DNA of 64,000 nucleotides. Origin: Branchiibius hedensis. GTDB lineage: Bacteria; Actinomycetota; Actinomycetes; Actinomycetales; Dermatophilaceae. The number at the start of each line of letters is the position of its first letter. Within the stretch, counting starts at the first letter, position 1. A program made the position numbers and the translations under genes. The stretch lies in assembly GCF_900108585.1 (NCBI RefSeq), contig NZ_UESZ01000001.1:3534001-3598000 (forward strand), in the 5' to 3' direction. Below, piece after piece: positions 18,285-25,876 of the stretch. The notes under the pieces were generated by a model. It searched no databases. It was given only the letters and a program-made list of their open reading frames with translations, and was not told where the DNA came from.

Positions 18285-18487
18285 CCCCCGTCGGTGGACG
18301 GGGCCGGTGAGCCGAAGGAAGCGATGGAGGCCTGCTTGGCACCGTTGATGATGCCGGCCACCTCCTCTTTGCTCGGTTCGTAGCCGTCCGAGGTCAATGC
18401 GGCGAGGGCTTGGTCCACCGACTGCTTCTGCTGTTCGGTCAAGCCCTCGAAAAGATCCGGCCACGTTGCCGCTGCATCGAAGGTCAT
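18263..18487 (-). CDS. Small hypothetical protein, VbhA-antitoxin-like pattern
   Basis: A 74-residue protein reading LFEGLTEQQKQSVDQALAAL then GYEPSKEEVAGIINGAK, followed by a Ser/Pro/Gly tail. The first part resembles short actinobacterial proteins with the VbhA-like antitoxin pattern (TEEQ...V..AL...G..PS.E.V). No Fic or other toxin gene is next to it. The ATG at 18487 is preceded at seven bases by TAGCAT, a leaderless promoter, which supports this start over longer ones. It lies downstream of galE on the same strand and converges on argS. Function unknown. Confidence 0.65.
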   Translation of the reverse strand: MTFDAAATWPDLFEGLTEQQKQSVDQALAALTSDGYEPSKEEVAGIINGAKQASIASFGSPAPSTDGGAGATSW

Positions 18488-18564
18488 GCCGCTGATGCTA
18501 GGGCCGAACACCGCCTCTTGGCCCCTGTTTGCGGCGCAACCGGCAGAAGTGGAGCCGGCACAGC

Positions 18565-19584
18565 TCAGTCCGGGAAGCCGTTCGGGTTCTCCGACTGCCA
18601 GCGCCACGTGTCGGCGCACATGTCATCGATGGTCTTCGTCGCGTGCCAGCCCAACTCGGTCTGTGCCCGCGTCGGATCCGCCCAGTACGCCGGCAGGTCA
18701 CCCGGGCGCCGGGGACCGAACTCCCACGGCAACTCCCGGCCGACGGCGCGTTCGAAGGCGTGCAGCAACTGCAGCACCGAGGTGCCGGTACCTGTCCCGA
18801 GGTTGAACGCCCGCACCGGTTCGGTCATCGACGGCAGGTGGTTCAACGCAGCCACGTGACCGCTGGCCAGATCAGTGACGTGGATGTAGTCGCGCTCGCA
18901 GGTGCCGTCGGCGGTCGGGTAGTCGTTGCCGTACACCGTCAACGACGGCCGCCGCCCCACCGCGACCTGGGCGATGTAGGGCATCAGGTTGTTCGGGGTG
19001 CCCTGCGGGTCCTCCCCGATCTGGCCGCTGGCATCGGCACCGACCGGGTTGAAGTACCGCAGCATCGCGATCCGCAGGCCCTCGGTCGCCCGCGCGGTGT
19101 CCGAGAGCACGTGCTCGATCATGACCTTGGTCCGGCCGTATGGGGAGGCGGCGGACAGCGGTTCGTAGGTCTCGACGTACGGGACGGGGGCGTTGTCGCC
19201 GTAGACGGTCGCGGAGGAGGAGAACACCAACTGGCCCACCCCGTGCCGACGCATCGCGCCCAGCAGGGAGAACGTCGAGTCGAGGTTGTTGCGGTAGTAC
19301 TCCAGCGGTTTCGCGACCGATTCACCGACCGCTTTGAGCCCGGCGAAGTGGATCACCGCGTCGATCGGTTGCTCGACGAAGATCTGCTCGGTCTTGTCCG
19401 GGTCGGTGAGGTCCACGCCGTACAGCGGGATCGACGTACCGGAAAGGGCTTCCAGGCGGGGCAGCACGGCTGGTTTGCTGTTGCTGAAGTCGTCGGCGAT
19501 GACGACGTCGTGGCCGCCTGCGATCAGGGCGAGCACGGTGTGGGAGCCGATGTAGCCGGCACCGCCGGAGACCAGGACACGCAT
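18565..19584 (-). CDS. galE: UDP-glucose 4-epimerase
   Basis: This 339-residue short-chain dehydrogenase-fold enzyme interconverts UDP-glucose and UDP-galactose. The NAD-binding motif GGAGYIGSH is at the N-terminus. The catalytic SSSATVYG and YGRTK (Tyr and Lys) are present, and ERDYIHVTDLA and YGNDYPTADGTCERDY match GalE. The ATG at 19584 puts the Rossmann strand at the start and has TAGGGT seven bases upstream, so the message is probably leaderless. It is divergent from the DivIVA-repeat gene across 31 bases. The product feeds galactose use and envelope polysaccharide synthesis. Confidence 0.95.
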   Translation of the reverse strand: MRVLVSGGAGYIGSHTVLALIAGGHDVVIADDFSNSKPAVLPRLEALSGTSIPLYGVDLTDPDKTEQIFVEQPIDAVIHFAGLKAVGESVAKPLEYYRNNLDSTFSLLGAMRRHGVGQLVFSSSATVYGDNAPVPYVETYEPLSAASPYGRTKVMIEHVLSDTARATEGLRIAMLRYFNPVGADASGQIGEDPQGTPNNLMPYIAQVAVGRRPSLTVYGNDYPTADGTCERDYIHVTDLASGHVAALNHLPSMTEPVRAFNLGTGTGTSVLQLLHAFERAVGRELPWEFGPRRPGDLPAYWADPTRAQTELGWHATKTIDDMCADTWRWQSENPNGFPD

Positions 19585-19615
19585 ATCGCCAACCCTACGG
19601 TGCGAGACTGTCAGC

Positions 19616-20209
19616 ATGCCGTCCCTGCTCTGGCCGCCCGATCAGATCGCGGCCGTCCGATCCGCGGTTTTCCCGCCGGAGCGTGGCGGTTACGTGCGTG
19701 ACGACGTCGAGCGGCAACTGGATCGCATCGCACTCACCATGGAGCGGGGCGGGCCACTGCCCGACCTTGCCGGTACGGCGATCCGCCGGGTCCCGCTGGC
19801 CAGCGGACTAGCCGTCGATTCGGTGGACGGATTCCTGCGGCAGGTGTACCTCTGGCAGCAGGACCTCCTGCACCGCGAGCCCGAAGCGTCCGTCCGCACG
19901 CCAGAGGGCGGGGCGGGCCGATCGGCGAGAGTCCGGTGGACCCCGGCCCAGCAGGACTGGGTGCGCGATTCGCGGTTCGCCATCCGGACCGGCAAACGCG
20001 CTTACGTGGAACACGAGGTCGATGACTTCCTCGACAAGGTGCTGGTCGCGATGGCCCGCGGCGACGACCTGCCCGATATCGACACAGTGCTCTTCTATCC
20101 GCCGCGTCGGACCGGCCGCGGCTACGACGCCCTGCAAGTCGACGCGTTCCTGGACCAGTTGGCCCGGTTGCGGCCGCTGCACGACCACGTCGATCGGGCG
20201 GACATCTAG
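19616..20209 (+). CDS. DivIVA-domain repeat protein
   Basis: A 197-residue protein with four copies of the short DivIVA-like motif (F...RGY....V..fLd.v) at about 18-41, 55-77, 120-143 and 158-183. The copies form an internal duplication: each pair is joined by a linker of the form M.RG..LPD (TMERGGPLPDL, AMARGDDLPDI). No long coiled coil follows, unlike Wag31/DivIVA itself. Such repeats occur in small actinobacterial proteins of unknown role. A polar or membrane-curvature role is only a family guess. Confidence 0.75.
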   Translation: MPSLLWPPDQIAAVRSAVFPPERGGYVRDDVERQLDRIALTMERGGPLPDLAGTAIRRVPLASGLAVDSVDGFLRQVYLWQQDLLHREPEASVRTPEGGAGRSARVRWTPAQQDWVRDSRFAIRTGKRAYVEHEVDDFLDKVLVAMARGDDLPDIDTVLFYPPRRTGRGYDALQVDAFLDQLARLRPLHDHVDRADI

Positions 20210-20337
20210 TCCGCCACTCAGTCGCCCGACCCTGGTGCCCAGCGCCGGGTGGAGCCGCTACTGTCATTGCCTGTCGGCGACCTATGAGCCGCCTGCAAAA
20301 ACCCCTAACAGCGTTCACCAACGAAGGTCGTGCCCGA

Positions 20338-22281
20338 ATGAATCGCCGCCGGATAGCAACCGTCACCCTGGTTGCCACCACCGCAGCAATGTTGCCCGCC
20401 GCCGCATCAATCGCGGCCGACACCGGGAGCGGCTCGTCGGTCCTGGTCGGCTCAGGACGGGTCATCACCGGCTCGCAGTCGACGCTGCTGCGCCACGGCG
20501 ACGCTGCGGGCGCCACGACGATGTCGCTGAGTCTGTTGGTGGCGCTGCCGAACCAGGCCCAGGCCCAGGCGCTTGCCGCCAAGGGAGTCGTCCTGAGCCC
20601 GGCGGAGTACACCCGCCGGTTCGGTGCCAGCCAGGCGGCGGTCGACAAGGCCAGTGCGTGGGCGCGGGCCAACGGCTACCGGGTGACCTACGTCAGCCGC
20701 GACTCCGGTCAGGTCTTCGTGACCAGCAGTGTCGCCAAGGTCAACAAATCGCTGTCCCTACGGATGCAGCGAGCCACCCTCGGTGCCGTCTCCGGTTTGG
20801 CGCCGAACACCGACCCGACGATCGCCAACTCCAGCGGTGTCATCGCGGTGGCCGGCCTGAGCACGCTGGACAAGAAGGAGCCGCTGAACGCGCGCGGCCT
20901 GAACACCGCTCGGGCGGCGGTGGGCGCACCCAGGGCCAGCTTCAAGGTGACCCCGAAGGCCAACGGTGCAACCGACGGAAGCACCCAGTGCGCCTACTAC
21001 TGGGGCGACCACCTCTACCCCAGGGCCAAGAAGTACAGCGCGATGTCCAACGCCCTGTGCGGTTACATCCCGCAGGACCTGCAGAAGATCTACGGCAGCG
21101 CCGGGGTCGCCGCGCAGAAGCCGACGCTCGGCATCCTGCTGTGGGGCAATGACAAGACCATGCTGGCGCAGACGAACGCCTACATGAAGGACGCCGGCTT
21201 CCCGCAGCTGGCCGCCGCCAATTACAAGGTGTTCAGCTCGGGCAAGAAGGTCCCGAACGAGTGCGATCCCAAGGGTGTCAACGTCGAGCAGGCCCTGGAC
21301 GTGCAGTCCACGCACGCGATCGCACCGAACGCGACGATCCACTACTACGACGCGGGCTCGTGCCTGGACGCTCCGTTGACCGCGACGTTGCAGAAGATGG
21401 TGACGGCTCACCAGGTCAGCACGATCTCGATGTCGTTCGGAGCCGGCAGTGACCGCGGCGAGACGGCGGCGAGCAAAGCCGCCTGGGACCGTCCGCTGCT
21501 GCAAGCATCCCTGACGGGCATCAGCACCTTCGCGTCCTCGGGAGACCAGGGCAACAACAGCACGCTGCCGATCAGCGACACCAAGGTGCAGGGTTACGCG
21601 GGCGTCGGGCTGCCGGCGTCCAGCAACTACACGACCGCGGTCGGCGGTACGGCGATCGGCCTGACCGCCAAGGGTGTTCAGGCCGTGGCCGCTGGCTGGG
21701 AGAACCGGGTGTTCCGCCAGACGAACACCAACACCACCACCAGCATCAAGGACGTCACCTTCACCGCGAACTTCCTGCCGATCTCCGGTGCCGGCGGTGG
21801 GCAGAGCGCGACGTACGCGCAGCCGTCCTGGCAGAAGGGCAAGGTCGGCGGTTACACCCGGCGCGCCGTACCCGACGTCTCGGCGCTCGCTGACCCGGGC
21901 ACGGGGTACACCGTCCGGTTCACCGACATGACCAACGGCAACCAGCCGGTCTACGCCAGCATCGGCGGCACCAGCCTCGCCTCGCCGATCGTGGCGGCGC
22001 TGGTCGGACAGGCCAAGAAGAAGAACAACGCCAAGGTCGGCTTGGCCGCGCCCGTCTTCTACAAATTGGCCGGCACCTCCGCGATCAAGGACATCAACTT
22101 CCCGAACAAGTCGGGTGTCTTCTACAACGCGCACAACGATGCGGGGCAGGTCGTCCCGAACCAGGGCTACGTCGTCGGTCTGGACGCCAAGCCGGAGAAC
22201 CTGGTCAGTGCGCCGCGCTGGGACAACGTGACCGGTGTCGGAACGCCCAACGGTGCCGCCTTCTTCGCGGCCTTCAAGTGA
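20338..22281 (+). CDS. Secreted S53 serine-carboxyl peptidase (sedolisin/pro-kumamolisin)
   Basis: This 647-residue secreted protease starts MNRRRIATVTLVATTAA, a Sec signal peptide. A pro-domain (about 45-200) follows and then the sedolisin catalytic domain. The family triad is visible: Glu 317 and Asp 321 in NVEQALDVQ, and Ser 546 in GGTSLASP. The oxyanion Asp 403 is in SSGDQGNN. The C-terminal DINF...GLDAK...TGVGTPNG region matches the family calcium site. The ATG at 20338 was chosen because the signal peptide then begins at the N-terminus and GAAGG lies upstream. The gene for a surface protein follows directly and may be co-expressed. Confidence 0.93.
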   Translation: MNRRRIATVTLVATTAAMLPAAASIAADTGSGSSVLVGSGRVITGSQSTLLRHGDAAGATTMSLSLLVALPNQAQAQALAAKGVVLSPAEYTRRFGASQAAVDKASAWARANGYRVTYVSRDSGQVFVTSSVAKVNKSLSLRMQRATLGAVSGLAPNTDPTIANSSGVIAVAGLSTLDKKEPLNARGLNTARAAVGAPRASFKVTPKANGATDGSTQCAYYWGDHLYPRAKKYSAMSNALCGYIPQDLQKIYGSAGVAAQKPTLGILLWGNDKTMLAQTNAYMKDAGFPQLAAANYKVFSSGKKVPNECDPKGVNVEQALDVQSTHAIAPNATIHYYDAGSCLDAPLTATLQKMVTAHQVSTISMSFGAGSDRGETAASKAAWDRPLLQASLTGISTFASSGDQGNNSTLPISDTKVQGYAGVGLPASSNYTTAVGGTAIGLTAKGVQAVAAGWENRVFRQTNTNTTTSIKDVTFTANFLPISGAGGGQSATYAQPSWQKGKVGGYTRRAVPDVSALADPGTGYTVRFTDMTNGNQPVYASIGGTSLASPIVAALVGQAKKKNNAKVGLAAPVFYKLAGTSAIKDINFPNKSGVFYNAHNDAGQVVPNQGYVVGLDAKPENLVSAPRWDNVTGVGTPNGAAFFAAFK

Positions 22282-22289
22282 GGATCCCC

Positions 22290-23054
22290 ATGACGCGCAA
22301 CAGCGCAACGCTCGCCGGCACGGTCCTGGTCGGGGCGGCCGGGTTGGTCCTGGCGACCAGCGCGCCCTCCTTCGCTGCCACCGGCGACACCGCGTACGGC
22401 GTCTCCTACGCCGACCCGATCGGCGGCGCCGGCTGGAAGACCGGCTCGGTGACCAGCGGGTACGGCCTGTTCACCGCCAGCGCTAGCACCAGCGGCGGCA
22501 GGTCGGTCGTCACCTCGCGGATTGCGTTGGGTTCGCGGGTCACCGTCACCACCTCGTGCGTGGCCGGCAAGCCGCGGGTGGTGGTGGCCGGTGGTGGAGC
22601 AGCCGGCACGTACACCTCAACCAAGTCGGTGTCGTTGGCGAGCTTCGCCGGCAACTCGAATCTGGTGGGTTCGGTGACGTTGCTGAGCACAGTCGCCGGC
22701 GTGACGACCGGTGCCTACGTGAACTTCAGCCCCGGCGTGACCGGTAGTTGGGTCCGCCTCGGCGGCGTGAAGTGTGCGGCCGCGCCACCGACCTCGACCG
22801 CACCGACATCAACGTCGACGTCACCATCGACGTCACCATCGACGTCACCGAGTACGCCGAGTCCGACCACCCCGGCCACAACGACCAGTACGCCGAGCCC
22901 CACCAGCACCACGACCGGTCCGCCGATCGTGACTGACGGTCCGCAAGCTCCGGCCGGTTCCGCCACCCCGTGGTTGCCCGTCGGTGGTCTGGGTCTGGCG
23001 CTGCTCGGCGCGGGCGCCGTGGTCGTCAACACCATCCGCACCCGACAGGAGTAA
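22290..23054 (+). CDS. Secreted or surface protein with Ser/Thr/Pro tail and C-terminal membrane segment
   Basis: A 254-residue protein with a signal peptide ending near PSFAATGD, a beta-rich domain (about 30-160), a Ser/Thr/Pro linker of about 55 residues and a final hydrophobic helix with a basic tail (VVVNTIRTRQE). The tail resembles a sorting signal but has LPVGG rather than LPXTG, so I treat it as a membrane anchor. GAGGA before the ATG at 22290 supports this start; an upstream GTG would overlap the sedolisin stop. Coupling with the sedolisin suggests a surface or protease-related role, which is inference. Confidence 0.78.
   Translation: MTRNSATLAGTVLVGAAGLVLATSAPSFAATGDTAYGVSYADPIGGAGWKTGSVTSGYGLFTASASTSGGRSVVTSRIALGSRVTVTTSCVAGKPRVVVAGGGAAGTYTSTKSVSLASFAGNSNLVGSVTLLSTVAGVTTGAYVNFSPGVTGSWVRLGGVKCAAAPPTSTAPTSTSTSPSTSPSTSPSTPSPTTPATTTSTPSPTSTTTGPPIVTDGPQAPAGSATPWLPVGGLGLALLGAGAVVVNTIRTRQE
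22815..22849 (+). repeat. 12-base tandem repeat in Ser/Thr linker
   Basis: The unit TCGACGTCACCA occurs almost three times head to tail inside the low-complexity linker of the surface protein. It encodes a Thr-Ser-Pro-Ser type repeat. Being a multiple of three, slippage would change linker length and keep the frame. Confidence 0.7.
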
Positions 23055-23077
23055 CCGGCACCGATAGATTTGCGGCC

Positions 23078-23881
23078 ATGACGGAGTCGGAGGTTTCCAT
23101 CCGCCAGACCGCGGTCGACGGGACGGTGCGGCTGCACCTGCCTGAGCTGGGAGCGCCCGCTCGCGCGATGCTCGAGACTTCGGTCATCGACGTCGTCGAG
23201 CGGGCGCTTTCCGCCGGCGCGGTCCGGGTTGAAGCGATGGTGTCGGCCGAGGACCGCGCAGGCATCCGTGCGGTGCAACGGGCGGGCCTGCGCCGCGAGG
23301 GCGTCCTCCGCGATGCCGGACGCTCCCTCAGCGACGACCCCGTGGACGTGGTGAGTCTGGCGCGCGTGGCGGGCGACCCGCCGCTGAGCGATCCGCTGAC
23401 CTTCAACCGGATGTTGAACGCGTCGCTGCCGATCAAACGCGCGATCGGGCAGGCGCTGATCCGCAACAGCCGCGGCGAGGTGTTGCTGTGCCAGCTGTCC
23501 TACAAGAAATTCTGGGACCTGCCCGGCGGAGTGGTGGACCCACACGAATCGCCCGCGGCCGCCGTACGTCGAGAGGTCAAGGAAGAACTCGACGTCACGA
23601 TCGCGCTGCACGGGCTGGCCGCGGTCACCTGGCTGCCCCCGTGGCGGGGCTGGGACGATGCGGTGCTGTTCCTCTTCGACGCACGCCTGGATCCCGCCGA
23701 TGAGGCGGCGATCCACCTGGAACCACGCGAGATCCAGTCCCTGCACTGGTGCGATGACGCAGCGATCAAGCAGCACGCAGCCGCCTACACCGCGCGCCTG
23801 ATCGAGCAGGCGGTGCACGCCGTCGACTCCGGTGCGGGTCCGGTCTACCTGGAGGATGGCGAGCTGCCCGACTGGTCCTGA
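23078..23881 (+). CDS. Nudix hydrolase with N-terminal half-GNAT-like region
   Basis: A 267-residue protein. The C-terminal part has the Nudix box (about 150-172: GGVVDPHESPAAAVRREVKEE), which binds metal to cleave nucleoside-diphosphate-linked substrates. The first 100 residues resemble the C-terminal half of a RimJ/GNAT acetyltransferase: EAMVSAEDRAGIRAVQRAGL, REGVLRDAG, then DVVSLAR. The acetyl-CoA-binding half appears to be missing. A TAGATT hexamer seven bases before the ATG marks a leaderless start at 23078. Substrate unknown. Confidence 0.88.
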   Translation: MTESEVSIRQTAVDGTVRLHLPELGAPARAMLETSVIDVVERALSAGAVRVEAMVSAEDRAGIRAVQRAGLRREGVLRDAGRSLSDDPVDVVSLARVAGDPPLSDPLTFNRMLNASLPIKRAIGQALIRNSRGEVLLCQLSYKKFWDLPGGVVDPHESPAAAVRREVKEELDVTIALHGLAAVTWLPPWRGWDDAVLFLFDARLDPADEAAIHLEPREIQSLHWCDDAAIKQHAAAYTARLIEQAVHAVDSGAGPVYLEDGELPDWS

Positions 23882-23910
23882 ACCGGGGGCCGGTCTGGAA
23901 GGATGCAGGT

Positions 23911-24309
23911 ATGAAGGTCGCCGCAATCACCGTTGGTGTCAACGCCGTCGCCTTGTGGATCGCTGCGTGGATCGTCCCTGGCATCACCTTGGGAAGTCCC
24001 ACCGCTGACACGACGCACAACGTGCTCGCAGTGGTGGTGATCGCCGCCATCTTCGGTGTCCTCAACGCCTTCGTGAAGCCCCTGTTGAAGGTCGTCAGCG
24101 TGCCACTGATCGTGATCACCCTCGGCCTGTTCCTGCTGGTGGTCAACGCCTGCATGTTGGGCCTGCTGTCCTGGATCAGCGACAAGGTGAATCTGCCGTT
24201 CCACGTCGCGCACTTCTGGTGGGACGCGGTCTGGGGCGGGCTGATCGTGGCCCTGGTCGGCATGCTGCTCAGCGCGCTGCTGCCGGACGATATGGAGTGG
24301 AAGCGGTGA
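23911..24309 (+). CDS. Phage-holin-family (YvlD-like) membrane protein
   Basis: A 132-residue protein with four predicted membrane helices, beginning VAAITVGVNAVALWIAAWIV and containing AIFGVLNAFVKPLLK and VVNACMLGLLSWI. This matches the small chromosomal holin-like/YvlD family of unknown role; it need not be a phage lysis protein. It overlaps the aminotransferase start by four bases (GTGA). No phage genes are nearby. Confidence 0.85.
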   Translation: MKVAAITVGVNAVALWIAAWIVPGITLGSPTADTTHNVLAVVVIAAIFGVLNAFVKPLLKVVSVPLIVITLGLFLLVVNACMLGLLSWISDKVNLPFHVAHFWWDAVWGGLIVALVGMLLSALLPDDMEWKR

Positions 24310-25394
24310 CCGAGGATTCTGCTCGCTCGGTGCGGCTGCGCGAAGCGCTCAATCTGATCCCCAGCTACGTCCCGGGCAAGCCGGCGCCGCAGCGCGAGGG
24401 GTTCACGACGTACAAGATCTCCTCCAACGAAAACCCGTATCCGCCTCTGCCGTCGGTCCTTTCGGTGATTGCCGAGGCCGCCAGCCAGGTCAACCGCTAC
24501 CCGGACATGAGCGTGACCGCGCTGCGTACGGCGATCGCGGAGCACTTCGGGGTGCGCCTCGAGGAGGTCGCGACGGGCACCGGCAGTGTGGGCATCCTCG
24601 GCCAGATCATGCAGATCGCGTGCGACCCAGGGGACGAGGTCGTGTTCGCGTGGCGCTCGTTCGAGGCGTACCCGATCATCGTGGGACTGTCCGGCGCGAC
24701 GGCGGTGCAGGTGCCGCTCACGGCGGATGCGTCGCACGACCTGCTGGCGATGGCCGCCGCGATCACCGAACGCACCAAGGTCGTGCTGGTGTGCACGCCC
24801 AACAACCCCACCGGGCCGATCGTCACTGCCCCCGACCTTGATTCGTTCCTGGCCGCCGTCCCCTCTGACGTGCTGGTCGTCATCGACGAGGCGTACGTCG
24901 AGTTCGGCCGTGACCCGCGCGCCGCAGATGCGTTGGCCGTGTGGCGTTCGCACCCGAATGTGGTTGTGTTGCGGACCTTTTCGAAGGCGTACGGGCTGGC
25001 TGGGTTGCGTGTCGGCTACGCCATCGCGCACGAACCGATCGCGGATGCGTTGCGCAAGGCCGCCGTCCCGTTCGGAGTCAGCGACCTGGCCCAGCAGGCG
25101 GCGATCGCCAGCCTCTCGGCGTACGACGAGTTGGCCGTCCGCGTCGAGGATCTGGTGATCGAGCGGTCCCGGGTGATCAAAGCCCTGCGGGAGCAGGGCT
25201 GGGACGTGCCGGACTCACAGGCCAACTTCATCTGGTTGCCGCTGGGCGACGACGCGCTGGCCTTCGCTGAGGTGGCTGCCGAGCAAGGTCTGGTGGTGCG
25301 ACCGTTCGCCGGTGACGGGGTGCGCTGCACCATCGCCGAGGTCGAGGCGAACGACCGGCTGATCGAGGTCGCGGCGGCTTATCGCGGCCGCTGA
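24306..25394 (+). CDS. HisC/Pat-type aminotransferase
   Basis: A 362-residue fold-type I PLP enzyme. YKISSNENPYPPLPS and NRYPDMSVTALR are typical of HisC and the aromatic aminotransferase Pat. PLP-site motifs include CTPNNPTG, VVIDEAYVEFG and FSKAYGLAGLRVGY, with the Schiff-base Lys in FSKA. No his operon is present, so Pat (aromatic 2-oxo acids) is at least as likely as histidinol phosphate. GTG at 24306 overlaps the preceding stop. It is the last gene before a strong hairpin. The next plus-strand operon is an oxo-acid dehydrogenase, so a role in amino-acid/oxo-acid exchange is plausible. Confidence 0.88.
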   Translation: MTEDSARSVRLREALNLIPSYVPGKPAPQREGFTTYKISSNENPYPPLPSVLSVIAEAASQVNRYPDMSVTALRTAIAEHFGVRLEEVATGTGSVGILGQIMQIACDPGDEVVFAWRSFEAYPIIVGLSGATAVQVPLTADASHDLLAMAAAITERTKVVLVCTPNNPTGPIVTAPDLDSFLAAVPSDVLVVIDEAYVEFGRDPRAADALAVWRSHPNVVVLRTFSKAYGLAGLRVGYAIAHEPIADALRKAAVPFGVSDLAQQAAIASLSAYDELAVRVEDLVIERSRVIKALREQGWDVPDSQANFIWLPLGDDALAFAEVAAEQGLVVRPFAGDGVRCTIAEVEANDRLIEVAAAYRGR

Positions 25395-25453
25395 GCCGTG
25401 CGGCGGGGTCACTTAGTCTCGTTGAGACTTGTGACGGAGGAAGGCCTGTCTGT

Positions 25454-25492
25454 TTCGCGGGCTTCATGACTCCGAGTCATGAAGCCCGCGAA
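25454..25492. terminator. Long perfect hairpin between convergent genes
   Basis: Two perfect 19-base arms (25454-25472 starting TTCGCGGGC, 25474-25492 ending GCCCGCGAA) flank a single central C. It stands between the aminotransferase (plus) and a small membrane protein (minus). There is no T-tract on either side. It is most likely a bidirectional intrinsic terminator of the actinobacterial, U-less kind. Confidence 0.75.
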
Positions 25493-25546
25493 GAAGGGGT
25501 GCCTCGGGTGGGGGCGCGACGGTGAGTCGTCCATGATGGGCGCAGG

Positions 25547-25675
25547 CTACTTGCGACGGCGGAAGCGGATGTACTGCGCGATCACCAACGCCGCGACGCC
25601 GATCGCGAAGACCACCCCGAACCACGCGGGCGGGCTCTGCGCGGCACCGGCGGCGACCAGGCTGGGAAGGTCCAT
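25547..25675 (-). CDS. Small single-span membrane protein
   Basis: A 42-residue protein: a short Ala-rich N-terminus, the hydrophobic helix FGVVFAIGVAALVIAQYI and the basic tail RFRRRK. The start at 25675 puts the helix centrally; a longer reading adds an unconvincing Arg-rich leader. Convergent with the aminotransferase across the strong hairpin. No homologue recognised. Third-position GC is high, which fits coding. Confidence 0.5.
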   Translation of the reverse strand: MDLPSLVAAGAAQSPPAWFGVVFAIGVAALVIAQYIRFRRRK

Positions 25676-25769
25676 GCGCACAGTGTGGCCCCGCCACGCC
25701 GTACCGCGCAGTAGCGCCGCGGAGTTCTCTCCTCCCGACCTGAACCGGTAGGGTCGTCCCACTGGCATA

Positions 25770-25785
25770 TGTGAGCGGCATCACA
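25770..25785. promoter_or_regulatory. CRP/GlxR-type operator upstream of oxo-acid dehydrogenase operon
   Basis: TGTGA, six bases (GCGGCA), TCACA: a perfect match to the CRP-family consensus TGTGA-N6-TCACA. It lies about 92 bases before the E1-alpha start. A possible -10 (TAGGGT, 25749-25754) would place the site just downstream of the transcription start, where binding would block transcription. The regulator gene is not in this window. Confidence 0.65.
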
Positions 25786-25876
25786 CCGCTACCCGACGGC
25801 TCATCGCGGCGACCCCGCACCCGGGCTGACGGGAGTCACCAACCGGGGTCACCACGCCTCGGAGACGAGGAGAGCC

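Noticed and set aside
22978-23054. Sortase LPXTG anchor in the Ser/Thr-rich surface protein
   Set aside because: The motif is LPVGG, without the T-G pair needed by sortases. I describe a membrane anchor instead.
23911-24309. Prophage remnant, because of a holin-family protein
   Set aside because: The YvlD-like holin family is common on chromosomes. No lysin, integrase, att site or other phage gene is nearby.
24306-25394. Assignment of the aminotransferase as hisC of a histidine operon
   Set aside because: No other his gene is present, and the N-terminal motif fits Pat equally well, so no gene symbol is given.
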